Source of the DNA: Roseibium aquae
GTDB taxonomy: Bacteria; Pseudomonadota; Alphaproteobacteria; Rhizobiales; Stappiaceae
DNA length: 64,000 nucleotides
Assembly: GCF_008711285.1 (NCBI RefSeq)
Contig: NZ_VXDC01000008.1
Coordinates: 1-64,000, forward strand
Direction of reading: 5' to 3'
Shown here one piece after another: positions 44,446 to 53,392 of the stretch; within the stretch, counting starts at the first letter, position 1, and each line of letters opens with the position of its first letter. Below the pieces are notes generated by a model, which ran no database searches, was not told the DNA's origin, and saw nothing but the letters and a program-made list of their open reading frames with translations. A program made the translations under genes and the position numbers.

Positions 44446-46905
44446 CTAATCGGCCAGCGGAACCTTCGGGACCAGGCTCTTCTTCGCGGTGCCGCCCTTG
44501 CCATCCGAGGGTTTGATGGCCGACTTGGCCGCAGCGGGTTTCGCCGCCACGGGCTTGCGTCTGCGCTTCGGTTTTGCCTTGACCTTGTCCTTCGGTTTTG
44601 CCGGCGGTGTCTTGCGTTCTTCCACGCTTTCCAGAAGCAACCCGGCCTCGTCCTCAGAGACAGACACCTTGACGGTCCCGCCTTTCTGGAGCTTCCCAAA
44701 CAGAACCTCGTCGGCCAAAGGCCGCTTGATGTGCTCCTGGATGACCCGGCCGAGCGGCCGGGCACCCATTTGACTGTCATAACCCTTGTTGGCAAGCCAT
44801 TTGGTCGCGCCCTCGGTGAGTTCGAACGTCACCCCGCGATCGGCCAGTTGTGCCTCGAGTTGCATGACAAACTTTTCGACGACCTGATACACGACCTCGA
44901 TCGGCAGATTGCCAAAGGGGATGACCGCATCGAGACGGTTCCGGAATTCCGGCGTGAACAGCTTGTTGATGGCCTCCTGATCCTCGCCTTCCCGCTTGAC
45001 CCGATTGAAGCCCACCGGTTCCTTGGCCATGTCTGAAGCGCCGGCATTTGTGGTCATGATCAGGATCACATTGCGGAAGTCCACCTGCTTGCCGTTGTGA
45101 TCGGTCAGCTTGCCATGATCCATCACCTGCAGGAGGATGTTGTAGAGATCCTGGTGCGCTTTCTCGATCTCATCGAGCAACAGGACACAATGGGGATGCT
45201 GATCCACACCGTCGGTCAACAGGCCGCCCTGATCGAACCCGACATATCCGGGAGGCGCGCCGATCAGCCGGGACACGGTGTGCCGCTCCATGTATTCCGA
45301 CATGTCGAAACGAATGAGTTCGACGCCAAGCGACGATGCTAACTGGCGGGCCACCTCGGTCTTGCCCACACCGGTCGGACCGGAAAACAGGTAGCTGCCG
45401 ATTGGCTTGTCAGGCTCACGCAAACCTGCCCGGGCAAGCTTGATGGCGGACGACAGGGTCTCGATGGCCGCATCCTGTCCATACACGACACGCTTGAGTT
45501 CAACGCCCAGATTTGAGAGCACCTCCGCATCGTCCTTCGACACGGACTTCGGTGGAATCCGCGCCATCGTCGCGATGGTGATCTCGATCTCCTTGACGCC
45601 GATCGTCTTGCGGCGGCGGTTTTCAGGCACGAGCATTTGCGAGGCGCCGGTTTCGTCCAAAACGTCGATCGCCTTGTCCGGCAATTTGCGGTCGGAAATG
45701 TATTTCGCCGACAATTCCACCGCTGTCTTGATGGCATCGTTGGTGTATCTGACCTTGTGGAAGTCCTCGAAATACGGCTTCAGGCCCTTCAGGATGTCGA
45801 TCGCATCGGGAATGGTCGGTTCGTTGACATCGATTTTTTGAAACCGCCGCACAAGCGCCCGGTCCTTTTCAAAGAATTGGCGGTATTCCTTGTAGGTTGT
45901 CGATCCGATGCACCGGATGGCGCCTGACGCCAGAGCCGGCTTCAGCAAATTGGATGCATCCATGGCCCCGCCCGAAGTGGCGCCGGCCCCGATCACCGTG
46001 TGGATCTCGTCGATGAACATCACCGCGCCGGGATAATCCTCGATTTCCTTCACCACCTGCTTCAGGCGTTCCTCGAAATCGCCCCGATAACGGGTCCCGG
46101 CCAGAAGCGCGCCCATGTCGAGCGAGAAAATGGTCGCGTCCTTCAGGACTTCCGGCACATCGCCATTGACGATGCGGTGCGCAAGGCCTTCCGCGATGGC
46201 TGTTTTCCCAACGCCGGGATCGCCGACAAAGAGGGGATTGTTTTTCGATCTGCGGCACAGAATCTGAATCGTGCGCTGAATTTCGCTGTCACGGCCGATG
46301 AGCGGATCGATCTTCCCCTTTTCCGCCTTCAGGTTCAAATTGACGCAATAGGCTTCAAGCGCATCGGTTTTCTGGTTGGCAGCCTTCTTGTCCCCGCCCG
46401 GCGCCGCGCTGGCGATCGCCTCATCCTCATCGGCGCCCTCCACGGGCCGCGTTTCGGACATGCCCGGGCGCTTGGCGATCCCGTGAGAAATGTAGTTGAC
46501 CGCGTCATAGCGGGTCATGTCCTGATCCTGGAGGAAATAGGCCGCATGGCTCTCGCGCTCAGCGAAAATCGCCACCAGGACATTCGCGCCGGTCACTTCC
46601 TCGCGGCCAGACGACTGAACATGAATGACCGCGCGCTGGATGACGCGCTGGAACCCGGCCGTGGGCTTGGAATCCTCATCGCCCTCGGTCACAAGACTTT
46701 CGAGTTCGTTTTCGATGTAGTCCAGCAGATTCCGCCGGATCACGTCGAGATCGACGTTGCAAGCGCGCATGACCGCCGCCGCGTCCTGATCATCCAGCAG
46801 GGCCAGAAGCAGGTGCTCAAGCGTTGCGTATTCCTGCTGACGCTCGTTGGCGTAAGCGAGGGCCTGATGAAGCGCTTTTTCCAGGCTACGGGAAAATGAT
46901 GGCAC
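44446..46905 (-). CDS. clpA: ATP-dependent Clp protease ATP-binding subunit ClpA
   Basis: 819 residues. The N-domain (about 1-140, with Clp repeats such as '[20 protein letters not shown]') binds ClpS. Two AAA+ modules follow: Walker A '[18 protein letters not shown]' with Walker B '[10 protein letters not shown]', and '[17 protein letters not shown]' with '[12 protein letters not shown]'. It unfolds substrates for ClpP. The C-terminal 55 residues are a Lys/Ala/Pro-rich basic tail ('[20 protein letters not shown]'), absent from E. coli ClpA. clpS lies 12 bases upstream in the same direction. Confidence 0.97.
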   Translation of the reverse strand: MPSFSRSLEKALHQALAYANERQQEYATLEHLLLALLDDQDAAAVMRACNVDLDVIRRNLLDYIENELESLVTEGDEDSKPTAGFQRVIQRAVIHVQSSGREEVTGANVLVAIFAERESHAAYFLQDQDMTRYDAVNYISHGIAKRPGMSETRPVEGADEDEAIASAAPGGDKKAANQKTDALEAYCVNLNLKAEKGKIDPLIGRDSEIQRTIQILCRRSKNNPLFVGDPGVGKTAIAEGLAHRIVNGDVPEVLKDATIFSLDMGALLAGTRYRGDFEERLKQVVKEIEDYPGAVMFIDEIHTVIGAGATSGGAMDASNLLKPALASGAIRCIGSTTYKEYRQFFEKDRALVRRFQKIDVNEPTIPDAIDILKGLKPYFEDFHKVRYTNDAIKTAVELSAKYISDRKLPDKAIDVLDETGASQMLVPENRRRKTIGVKEIEITIATMARIPPKSVSKDDAEVLSNLGVELKRVVYGQDAAIETLSSAIKLARAGLREPDKPIGSYLFSGPTGVGKTEVARQLASSLGVELIRFDMSEYMERHTVSRLIGAPPGYVGFDQGGLLTDGVDQHPHCVLLLDEIEKAHQDLYNILLQVMDHGKLTDHNGKQVDFRNVILIMTTNAGASDMAKEPVGFNRVKREGEDQEAINKLFTPEFRNRLDAVIPFGNLPIEVVYQVVEKFVMQLEAQLADRGVTFELTEGATKWLANKGYDSQMGARPLGRVIQEHIKRPLADEVLFGKLQKGGTVKVSVSEDEAGLLLESVEERKTPPAKPKDKVKAKPKRRRKPVAAKPAAAKSAIKPSDGKGGTAKKSLVPKVPLAD

Positions 46906-46917
46906 GTGCGATATCCC

Positions 46918-47250
46918 TCACTTTTTCTCCATGACACACTGCAATGGATGTTGATGCTTGCGCGCAAAATCCATGACCTGTGTCACCTTCGTTTCCGCGA
47001 CTTCGTAGGAATAGATCCCACATTCGCCGACCCCGTGATGGTGAACGTGCAACATGATGCGGGTCGCTTCCTCCCGGTTCTTCTGGAAGAAACTTTCCAC
47101 TACATGGATTACGAATTCCATCGGCGTATAATCGTCATTCAACAGCAGCACCCTGTACAAATTCGGGCGCTTGGTGATCGTCTTGGTCCGGGTGACGACA
47201 GCCGTTCCTCCGTCAGGACCGCCATCGCCGAAATCAGCCCCGCCTGCCAT
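46918..47250 (-). CDS. clpS: ClpS adaptor protein
   Basis: 110 residues from ATG 47250. A disordered Gly/Asp-rich N-terminus precedes the ClpS core: '[20 protein letters not shown]', '[20 protein letters not shown]' and '[20 protein letters not shown]'. The Asn-Asp pair and the His in HHHGVG form the N-degron pocket. It delivers N-end-rule substrates to ClpA, the next gene. Divergent frame to 47370 is not needed. Confidence 0.96.
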   Translation of the reverse strand: MAGGADFGDGGPDGGTAVVTRTKTITKRPNLYRVLLLNDDYTPMEFVIHVVESFFQKNREEATRIMLHVHHHGVGECGIYSYEVAETKVTQVMDFARKHQHPLQCVMEKK

Positions 47251-47647
47251 GTCCGTGCTATTGCCTTTCCTCGACAAGTTTGACCTTTCACCAGTCCGGC
47301 CAGCCGGCTCCACGCACCGCAGTTTGGCTGACCTTTTCGAAACGGTAACACGCATTTTCGACTGTGCCATCCGTTGATCCGTCTAGAACTGTGCCGTGAT
47401 GACCCTGTCCACGCAATACGTGAAATGTCAAAAGGCGGGAGATGTGTTCCACTTCTCCCTGCAGTTCTCTCCCATCCCATGTAGGTCGCCTGAATTCGTT
47501 TAAAAGATCAGGAGTGTCCGCAGACCATATGCCGCAATCGCGATGGGGACGGTTTGGCAGTCGGCGGATCAATTCTGTGCAAATCCCTTTCCCTGTCGCC
47601 TTTCCCTGTCTCTATCGCACAAGCCGGAAATCGGAACCCCAAATGAA
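47251..47647. other. Intergenic region upstream of clpS
   Basis: About 400 bases with no convincing gene; open frames here are short and lack ribosome-binding sites. It should hold the clpS-clpA promoter, but no clear hexamers were identified. Confidence 0.45.
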
Positions 47648-47676
47648 AAATGCCCGGCCGTGACAGCCGGGCATTT
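47648..47676 (-). terminator. Terminator after the phasin gene
   Basis: AAATGCCCGGC (47648-47658) and GCCGGGCATTT (47666-47676) pair perfectly over 11 bases around a 7-base loop. On the minus strand the stem is followed by T-rich sequence. It begins about 40 bases past the phasin stop. Confidence 0.9.
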
Positions 47677-47714
47677 CTGAAACTGATGCATTTTCCCGTT
47701 GCCGGGATGGCGGC

Positions 47715-48047
47715 TTACTTGCTCATCTTGCCCATCAAGCCTTCGTAGGGCTTGTAGACGTCCTTGGACAGATCCGTCACCATTTCGCCGATCTTGGTCA
47801 TCTGGCTGACAAACCCCTCATAGGAGGTCTTCATGTAATCAGCCTGGGCTTCGAAGGCTTTGTCCAGCGTCTTCGACGCGACCAGCTTTTCAACAGCGGC
47901 GGAGCCGTCCTCGAAAGACTTCTTCTGGTAATCGGCAACTTCTGCAGCAATAGCCTGCATGCCCTTAGTGACCGATCCAAAGGATTCCATGGCCATATCC
48001 ATGTTGTCCTTGCCCAATTTTTGCATGTCCTCGATGTTGTTCAGCAT
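47715..48047 (-). CDS. Phasin family protein
   Basis: 110 residues from ATG 48047. Helical and Lys/Glu-rich: 'DMAMESFGSVTKGMQAIAAE', 'VADYQKKSFEDGSAAVEKLV' and 'DYMKTSYEGFVSQMTKIGEM' are the phasin pattern. Phasins coat polyhydroxyalkanoate granules. The longer frame to 48167 lacks a good start. The TGC-rich repeats 80 bases upstream suggest PhaR control, so the organism probably stores PHA. Confidence 0.9.
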   Translation of the reverse strand: MLNNIEDMQKLGKDNMDMAMESFGSVTKGMQAIAAEVADYQKKSFEDGSAAVEKLVASKTLDKAFEAQADYMKTSYEGFVSQMTKIGEMVTDLSKDVYKPYEGLMGKMSK

Positions 48048-48126
48048 GTCCGTGCCCTTGTTGGTCAACTGCGTGTACACAGTCTGTGCGGGTCTTCCCC
48101 AGCGCAGCCCTTCCCCAGCAATATCG

Positions 48127-48166
48127 TGCACTGCACAAATTTTGTCAATCGCTTTTTTGCACTGCA
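48127..48166. promoter_or_regulatory. Two TGCACTGCA sites upstream of the phasin gene, candidate PhaR operators
   Basis: TGCACTGCA occurs at 48127-48135 and again at 48158-48166, exactly 31 bases apart (about three helical turns). PhaR regulators of PHA granule genes are known to bind TGC-rich sites of this kind in front of phasin genes. The sites lie 80-119 bases upstream of the phasin ATG. Confidence 0.55.
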
Positions 48167-48533
48167 AAACAATCTGTGCGAGCTTTGGCGAAAAATACCC
48201 GCCTCAACACAACTCCGCCTGACAAAGCAAATCTGAATAGAAACTCGCGCATGCCCTGCCGGCGCCGGAAGAACAGGAGGAACAAACAAGTTGAAAGCCC
48301 CGGTTCGGCAGCTTCGGCCACGGAGGCGGAAAAACTGTTTTCCCCACTTGTTAACACTAATAAACCACTAAGGTTTTTTTCGAAATTCGGAAGCGGCATT
48401 TACACATTTGTAACCCCAATTCCATCAAATTGGGCGCGTAACAACATTGCGGGACGGCTGTGGTTTTTTGGCCCCGGTTCTGGTCGACCTCCCGCTTTCT
48501 GGTTCCGCGTACCCCAATCTGGGATGGCTCATC

Positions 48534-49991
48534 GTGTTTGCTAAGCGTTTCGGTCGCGTAATTCGTACTCTTGCAAGAGCCAGCGCGTTGGCTGTGGTTG
48601 CAGGCGCCATCGTCTTCCAAGCCTCCCCCGCCGCTGCGAATCCGAAATATGCCGGGATCGTGGTGGATGCGAAAACAGGCAAGACCCTTTATGCGGACAA
48701 TGCCGACACCTACCGGTTTCCCGCATCGCTCACGAAAGTGATGACGCTTTACATCGTCTTCGAGGAACTGGAAGCTGGCCGGATCACATTGGATTCAAAG
48801 TTCACAGTCTCCAAGAAGGCAGCTGCCGAACCGCCGTCCAAGATCGGACTGCGCCCTGGACAGACCATCAAGGTCAAGGATGCCATCCTTGCGCTTGTCA
48901 CCAAATCGGCCAACGACGTGGCGACGGCCGTCGCCGAGAACATCGAAGGCAGCGAAGCGGCTTTCGCCCGCCGGATGACCCAAACGGCGCGCCAGCTGGG
49001 AATGAACAAGACCACGTTCCAGAATGCACACGGTCTGCCGAACTCCCGCCAGCGGACGACCGCGCGCGACATGAGCCACCTGGGCCGGGCCATTCAGGAA
49101 CGGTTCCCGACCTACTTCGATTACTTCAACACCCGTTCCTTCAGCTACAAGGGCCGGCGCTACGGCAACCACAACAAGTTGCTCGGGCGTGTGCGGGGGG
49201 TCGACGGCATCAAGACAGGTTTCATCCGGGCGTCCGGCTTCAATCTTCTGACGTCAGTCAATCACGGCGGACGCAGTGTCGTCGCGGTTGTGATGGGGGG
49301 GCGGACCGGAGCTTCGCGCAATGCGCACATGACCGACCTGATCGGCCGCTATTTCCACAAGGCCAGCAAGGGTCCGCGCACGGCACCTCTGATCGCTTCC
49401 GCCAGCACGCCCAAGCGGTTCGATGCGGCACAACTCGCCGCTGTTCCCAAACCGGTAGTCAAACCTGCCGGAGAAGCGCCGATCGCGCTGGCCGCCGCAG
49501 CCATTCCCCCGGTGCCCCCTGCGGAAAGCGAGATCGCTTCCACGGGCTCGATCCCCGTCCCACCAAAGAATATGGGCTCCCGCATGGAGATGGCGTTTGC
49601 CGCAGTCAGCACCCTGCCCGCGCCGCAAATCAGCCCGCACCGGGCGCCCGACAGGCCGCAACCGGTCGGTTCGGCCGTGACGGTCGACGACCGGGATGCG
49701 GACAATGTCGTGACCGTGGCCACCAGCGACACCCGGGAACACGAGCCGACCTGGCAGATCCAGATCGCGGCCACGGAAACCGAAAGCGGGGCCATTTCGA
49801 TGCTCAAGCGCGCCGCCGAGGCGACCGGGTCCAAGCTGCGCCGCCGCGTTCCCTATACCGAACCCGTCGACACCGATGGTCAGACGCTCTACCGCGCCCG
49901 ATTTGTTGGCTTCGAGACCAAAACCGCGGCCTGGGATGCCTGCAGAACTCTCAAACGGAAGAATTTCGCCTGCTTCGCCGTCTATCAGTAA
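48534..49991 (+). CDS. D-alanyl-D-alanine carboxypeptidase with SPOR domain
   Basis: 485 residues from GTG 48534; an in-frame TTG at 48447 would add 29 residues without a better signal. Signal peptide about 1-35 ('ALAVVAGAIVFQASPAAA'). Penicillin-binding active-site motifs: S65-x-x-K68 in 'FPASLTKVM', SxN at 125-127 in 'TKSANDVATA' and KTG at 227 in 'GIKTGFIRASG'. A Pro/Ala-rich linker is followed by a C-terminal SPOR domain (about 405-485), which binds denuded glycans at the septum. A class C DacA/DacC-like enzyme of the periplasm. Confidence 0.92.
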   Translation: MFAKRFGRVIRTLARASALAVVAGAIVFQASPAAANPKYAGIVVDAKTGKTLYADNADTYRFPASLTKVMTLYIVFEELEAGRITLDSKFTVSKKAAAEPPSKIGLRPGQTIKVKDAILALVTKSANDVATAVAENIEGSEAAFARRMTQTARQLGMNKTTFQNAHGLPNSRQRTTARDMSHLGRAIQERFPTYFDYFNTRSFSYKGRRYGNHNKLLGRVRGVDGIKTGFIRASGFNLLTSVNHGGRSVVAVVMGGRTGASRNAHMTDLIGRYFHKASKGPRTAPLIASASTPKRFDAAQLAAVPKPVVKPAGEAPIALAAAAIPPVPPAESEIASTGSIPVPPKNMGSRMEMAFAAVSTLPAPQISPHRAPDRPQPVGSAVTVDDRDADNVVTVATSDTREHEPTWQIQIAATETESGAISMLKRAAEATGSKLRRRVPYTEPVDTDGQTLYRARFVGFETKTAAWDACRTLKRKNFACFAVYQ

Positions 49992-50007
49992 TGCGTAATG
50001 GATGTTG

Positions 50008-50721
50008 TCAATGTCGTCTGAGAAGCCTGTCTTTAGCCTCGTTGAGTTTCGCCGCCAGGAACGTGGTGCCGCCATGGTCGGGGTGAAGACGCTTCATCAA
50101 CCGCCGGTGCGCCGCTCGGATTTCCGGGTCCCCGGCGCCGGGAGAAAGCCCCAGGATCTGGTAGGCCTCCTCATCTGTCATGGGGCCCGCGCTCGGCGCG
50201 CTTCCCTCCCCTTGTGTTCCATCCGCCTCGAAGTCTTCACGCCAGCCGGAAAACCGGCGGTCGAGGTAAGCTTCGACTAGGGCGCGGCTCTGGGCATCCG
50301 CGGCGGTTTCACGCCAGAACAGGCGCATCTCGGTTTCCGTGAGCTGTCCGAGATCGCGGCCCTGAAACTGGCCCGCCAAAATATGCCCGGTCATGTCGCC
50401 GGTGTCATGATCGAGTTCCATTTCCAGCATGGCAGAGCGGACGCGCGACCGCTGACCCCCGCTGGGTTGGGACGATCCGCCGGAAAACAGACCACGGCGT
50501 CCCAAACCGCCCAGCCCGAGCAACGACAAGCCGAAAACGCCCACAGGCACGGCGAACATGAAGCGGCCGGTCAAGGCGAAAAACACCGCAGCCGCCACAA
50601 GCAGGCTCCCGGCAACAAGTTTGATTCGGCGCGCAAGTTCGGCCGGATTTGCCTGAACGAAGGCATTGCCCGCAAACACGAGAAGGATCAGGATCAAGAG
50701 CCCGACGACAAAAAAGGCCAT
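50008..50721 (-). CDS. Membrane-anchored J-domain protein
   Basis: 237 residues. Two hydrophobic helices (about 2-20 and 35-72, 'AFFVVGLLILILLVFAGNAF', 'GSLLVAAAVFFALTGRFMFA') precede a soluble part ending in a J-domain (about 178-237) with the HPD tripeptide in 'LMKRLHPDHGGTTFLAAKLN'. It should stimulate a DnaK-type Hsp70 at the membrane; the DnaJ Gly/Phe and zinc parts are missing. The VWA-domain gene lies 10 bases upstream in the same direction, so the two are co-expressed. Confidence 0.87.
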   Translation of the reverse strand: MAFFVVGLLILILLVFAGNAFVQANPAELARRIKLVAGSLLVAAAVFFALTGRFMFAVPVGVFGLSLLGLGGLGRRGLFSGGSSQPSGGQRSRVRSAMLEMELDHDTGDMTGHILAGQFQGRDLGQLTETEMRLFWRETAADAQSRALVEAYLDRRFSGWREDFEADGTQGEGSAPSAGPMTDEEAYQILGLSPGAGDPEIRAAHRRLMKRLHPDHGGTTFLAAKLNEAKDRLLRRH

Positions 50722-50731
50722 GCTGTCCCTG

Positions 50732-51466
50732 TCACTTTAGTTGTTCAAGAAGCAGGCGAGCGCCCTTGCCGCCAGATTTTTCCAGCGCTGTCAGCGCCTT
50801 TTTGCCGCCGCTCGCAAAGGCCGCAACCGCCTTGAGCAGATCGCCCAACTCGCGCGCCGACCCGGAATCGAACCGGCAGAAGGCCCCGTTGGTGAGACGG
50901 GCGATTTCCCGGAACGCCCGTTCGGCATCCGGATCCCGGCCCTCCTGAAAGGCGAAAACCGGAACACCGAGCAGACCGAGTTCTCCTGCCCTGTGACACA
51001 GATCGTCGATATGCTCTTCCATGCAATCCCCGACATAGACCAGCGCATGGACCTTGCCCTTTCCGGCCTCATTGATCCCGCAAGTCAGGACCTTGCCGAT
51101 CTGCGTCCGTCCGCCGCGGCAGTCGATCGTGGCCATCACCCTGGCCAGATCACCCGTGCTGGAAAACCACTTCGATGAACGGCATTCTCCAAAACCCCGG
51201 AAATAGACGAGCTTGATGTCGAGCCCGCCGACACGTCCGGCCTCCTCGAACATTTCCGACTGCAGATGACAGGCCCGATCCCAGGTGGGCTGACGACTCA
51301 TGGTCGCGTCCAGAGCGAAGATCAGGCGCCCGCGTGTACCCGGCTCAGCCGACGAGGGCATGGCTGCAACCTTTGACAGAAACTCGGAAATCTCAGTGTC
51401 ACTCGAGGTATCCATCTGAACCGTCGGCGTTGAGCGCGTCCGGTCTGCGGGAGGCTTGTTGGCCAT
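50732..51466 (-). CDS. VWA-domain protein
   Basis: 244 residues. 'GRLIFALDATMSRQPTWDRA' contains a degenerate MIDAS-like DxT/S (D-x-T in place of D-x-S-x-S), then 'LVYFRGFGECRSSKWFSSTG', 'CRGGRTQIGKVL' and 'ALVYVGDCMEEHIDD' give the remaining metal-binding positions of a von Willebrand A fold. The C-terminus is helical. The function is unknown. It sits just ahead of the J-domain gene. Confidence 0.85.
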   Translation of the reverse strand: MANKPPADRTRSTPTVQMDTSSDTEISEFLSKVAAMPSSAEPGTRGRLIFALDATMSRQPTWDRACHLQSEMFEEAGRVGGLDIKLVYFRGFGECRSSKWFSSTGDLARVMATIDCRGGRTQIGKVLTCGINEAGKGKVHALVYVGDCMEEHIDDLCHRAGELGLLGVPVFAFQEGRDPDAERAFREIARLTNGAFCRFDSGSARELGDLLKAVAAFASGGKKALTALEKSGGKGARLLLEQLK

Positions 51467-51564
51467 TGCCCAGGTCCTGTCTCCGATAGGAATGTCACTG
51501 CCTATTCAGATGTGGGCCAAAGCCGCGCACTTGGCAAGGTTCCGTGGCCACACGCCGCGCACGA

Positions 51565-51999
51565 TCAGATCAGGCAGAGCTCGGCCAACTCGCGCCGCAT
51601 GCCGTCCGGCATGTCCACCGCATCCGGCCCGCTCTTGACATCCTGGGGTGCATCCTCGTGCTTGAGGTAGCGCCAGCCTTGAAACGGCCGCTTGGGACGA
51701 TGCTGGGTCAAGTGAAGTCTGGGCTCCAAAACCAGATCGCAGCGTTTCACTCCGGCCTGATCCGTGAACGGACGAACATCCACCAGACGCTGGCGCGCCT
51801 GTATTTTTCCCTTGATGACCCAGTAGAGCGATCCGCCTTCCAACAGTTCATCCCGGCGGCTGGGAACCATCCGGGTCGTATGGATCATGTCGGCGGGCTG
51901 CCCGGCCTGCCGCTGTTGTTCAGCCCGGAAATCCAGCCAAGCCTGGAGGCTTTCCACGCTGTCCGCGCCCACACACAACTTTACCAAATGAAGTGCCAT
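51565..51999 (-). CDS. DUF1489 family protein
   Basis: 144 residues: 'MALHLVKLCVGADSVESLQA', 'RMVPSRRDELLEGGSLYWVI' and 'FQGWRYLKHEDAPQDVKSG' match the small DUF1489 family of alphaproteobacteria. It is thought to be soluble. No function is known, and the context (VWA/J-domain genes) does not help. Confidence 0.9.
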   Translation of the reverse strand: MALHLVKLCVGADSVESLQAWLDFRAEQQRQAGQPADMIHTTRMVPSRRDELLEGGSLYWVIKGKIQARQRLVDVRPFTDQAGVKRCDLVLEPRLHLTQHRPKRPFQGWRYLKHEDAPQDVKSGPDAVDMPDGMRRELAELCLI

Positions 52000-52190
52000 G
52001 TGCTTCCCCTAGCAACGTGGCGCTGTCAGGGGAAGCCCAAGGTTTTCCAAAACGCGATTTACACAGGTTCGCGCGTGTGCCCGCAGCCGGCCGCAAGATA
52101 TCCATTCAGAGGGTTCCGGAGATGTCCCGCAGGTTCGACGGTTGCGCCGCCTTGATCTTCCGGACAGAGCCAGCCACTGGAGCCGGCAAA

Positions 52191-52217
52191 CAAAAAAAGC
52201 GCGGCAGAACCGCGCTT
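52191..52217 (-). terminator. Terminator after the small membrane protein
   Basis: AAGCGCGG (52197-52204) pairs with CCGCGCTT (52210-52217) over 8 bases with loop CAGAA, and on the minus strand is followed by TTTTTTG. Ends the transcript of the gene at 52244-52378. Confidence 0.85.
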
Positions 52218-52243
52218 ATCCTGTGTGGTGACCGGTAATCGTG

Positions 52244-52378
52244 TCAGTTCACAACCGCAACCGCCTGCTTTGCGGTCTCAAAGTCGTTGAACAGTACGAC
52301 CAAACCCAAAGCGGCGCCGACGGCCACAATGGTCCAAATGGTCACGCTCCAGCAGGATTTTTGAACCTGTTCGTCCAT
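52244..52378 (-). CDS. 44-residue single-helix membrane protein
   Basis: ATG 52378; MDEQVQKSCWSVTIWTIVAV, then a hydrophobic stretch (GAALGLVVLFND) and a C-terminus 'FETAKQAVAVVN'. One membrane segment at about 11-31. The frame extends upstream to 52522, but that part has no hydrophobic or family pattern. It is followed by a good terminator, which supports that it is transcribed. Function unknown. Confidence 0.65.
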   Translation of the reverse strand: MDEQVQKSCWSVTIWTIVAVGAALGLVVLFNDFETAKQAVAVVN

Positions 52379-52630
52379 GAAAAAGCGAATCCTATGTCTG
52401 TTTGGGGGCAATCGGACGGGGTCCGAATTGTGGCCCAACTGCGGCGAGGGGGTAAAGGAAGCTTTAAGTTTTCGCAAGTGCAAAAAAACGCGGTCTGTCA
52501 CGCGGATTTTGCAAACCTCCATTTTATCAGAAATTTCATATATTTAAAGGAATCTCTCGAAAGGTGGACAGACCGCGCGAAGACTGAAACACTACGGCGG
52601 TCCCGGGATCCGTTTTCATTGAAGTGACCT

Positions 52631-53392
52631 ATGCTCGCCGTTCTGACGCCTCACGACTATATGGCCGTCGCCTGGTTCCTCGTGGCCTGGCTGGGTTTCA
52701 ACATTCTGGTCGAGGGCACACCCTTGCGGCGGCGCACGCTGTCCCACGCGATGGAACAATACCGCCGCAACTGGCTGATCACGATGACCACGCGCGATGT
52801 CCGGATCATGGACACCTCAATCATCTCCGGTCTGCAGCAGGGCACGGCTTTCTTCGCCTCCACGGCCTTGATCGCCATCGGCGGCAGTTTTGCCCTTTTG
52901 GAATCCACGGACACGATCTTCCGCGTGGCCGGCGACCTCGACATCCCTGTTGAGCACAGCCGGGCCATTTGGGAAATCAAGGTTCTGGGACTGATGCTGA
53001 TTCTCGCCTACGCCTTTTTTAAGTTCGGCTGGGCATACCGGTTGTTCAACTACGCCAGCATCGTCATGGGCGCGGTGCCCGAACGCAGCGCCGGCGGCGC
53101 CGACAAGAGCCGGGAGACCGCACTGAAGGCCGCCGAACTCATCGTCATCGCGGGCCGCCACTTCAACAGAGGGCAGCGGGCCTTTTTCTTTGCCGTCGGA
53201 TTTCTGGGGTGGTTCGCAGGCCCTGAAGTGTTCGCGGCAACGACCCTTGCCGTCCTGCTTGTGTTGTTGCGCCGTCAGTTCTTGTCAAAAGCGCGCGCGG
53301 CGGTCGTCTCGGGGCAAAACTGGATTCCGCCGGAGGCAGGCAAAATGGGCGCGTACACCGAGACCGGTTCGTCGAACCCCTTCACCTCGTAG
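52631..53392 (+). CDS. DUF599 family membrane protein
   Basis: 253 residues. 'YMAVAWFLVAWLGFNILVEG', 'IISGLQQGTAFFASTALIAI', 'EIKVLGLMLILAYAFFKFGW' and 'FFFAVGFLGWFAGPEVFAAT' are the four membrane segments of DUF599, and 'RRNWLITMTTRDVRIMDTSI' is its conserved cytoplasmic loop. The 3' end runs 118 bases into the convergent cyclase gene (53275-53392). Function unknown. Confidence 0.87.
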   Translation: MLAVLTPHDYMAVAWFLVAWLGFNILVEGTPLRRRTLSHAMEQYRRNWLITMTTRDVRIMDTSIISGLQQGTAFFASTALIAIGGSFALLESTDTIFRVAGDLDIPVEHSRAIWEIKVLGLMLILAYAFFKFGWAYRLFNYASIVMGAVPERSAGGADKSRETALKAAELIVIAGRHFNRGQRAFFFAVGFLGWFAGPEVFAATTLAVLLVLLRRQFLSKARAAVVSGQNWIPPEAGKMGAYTETGSSNPFTS

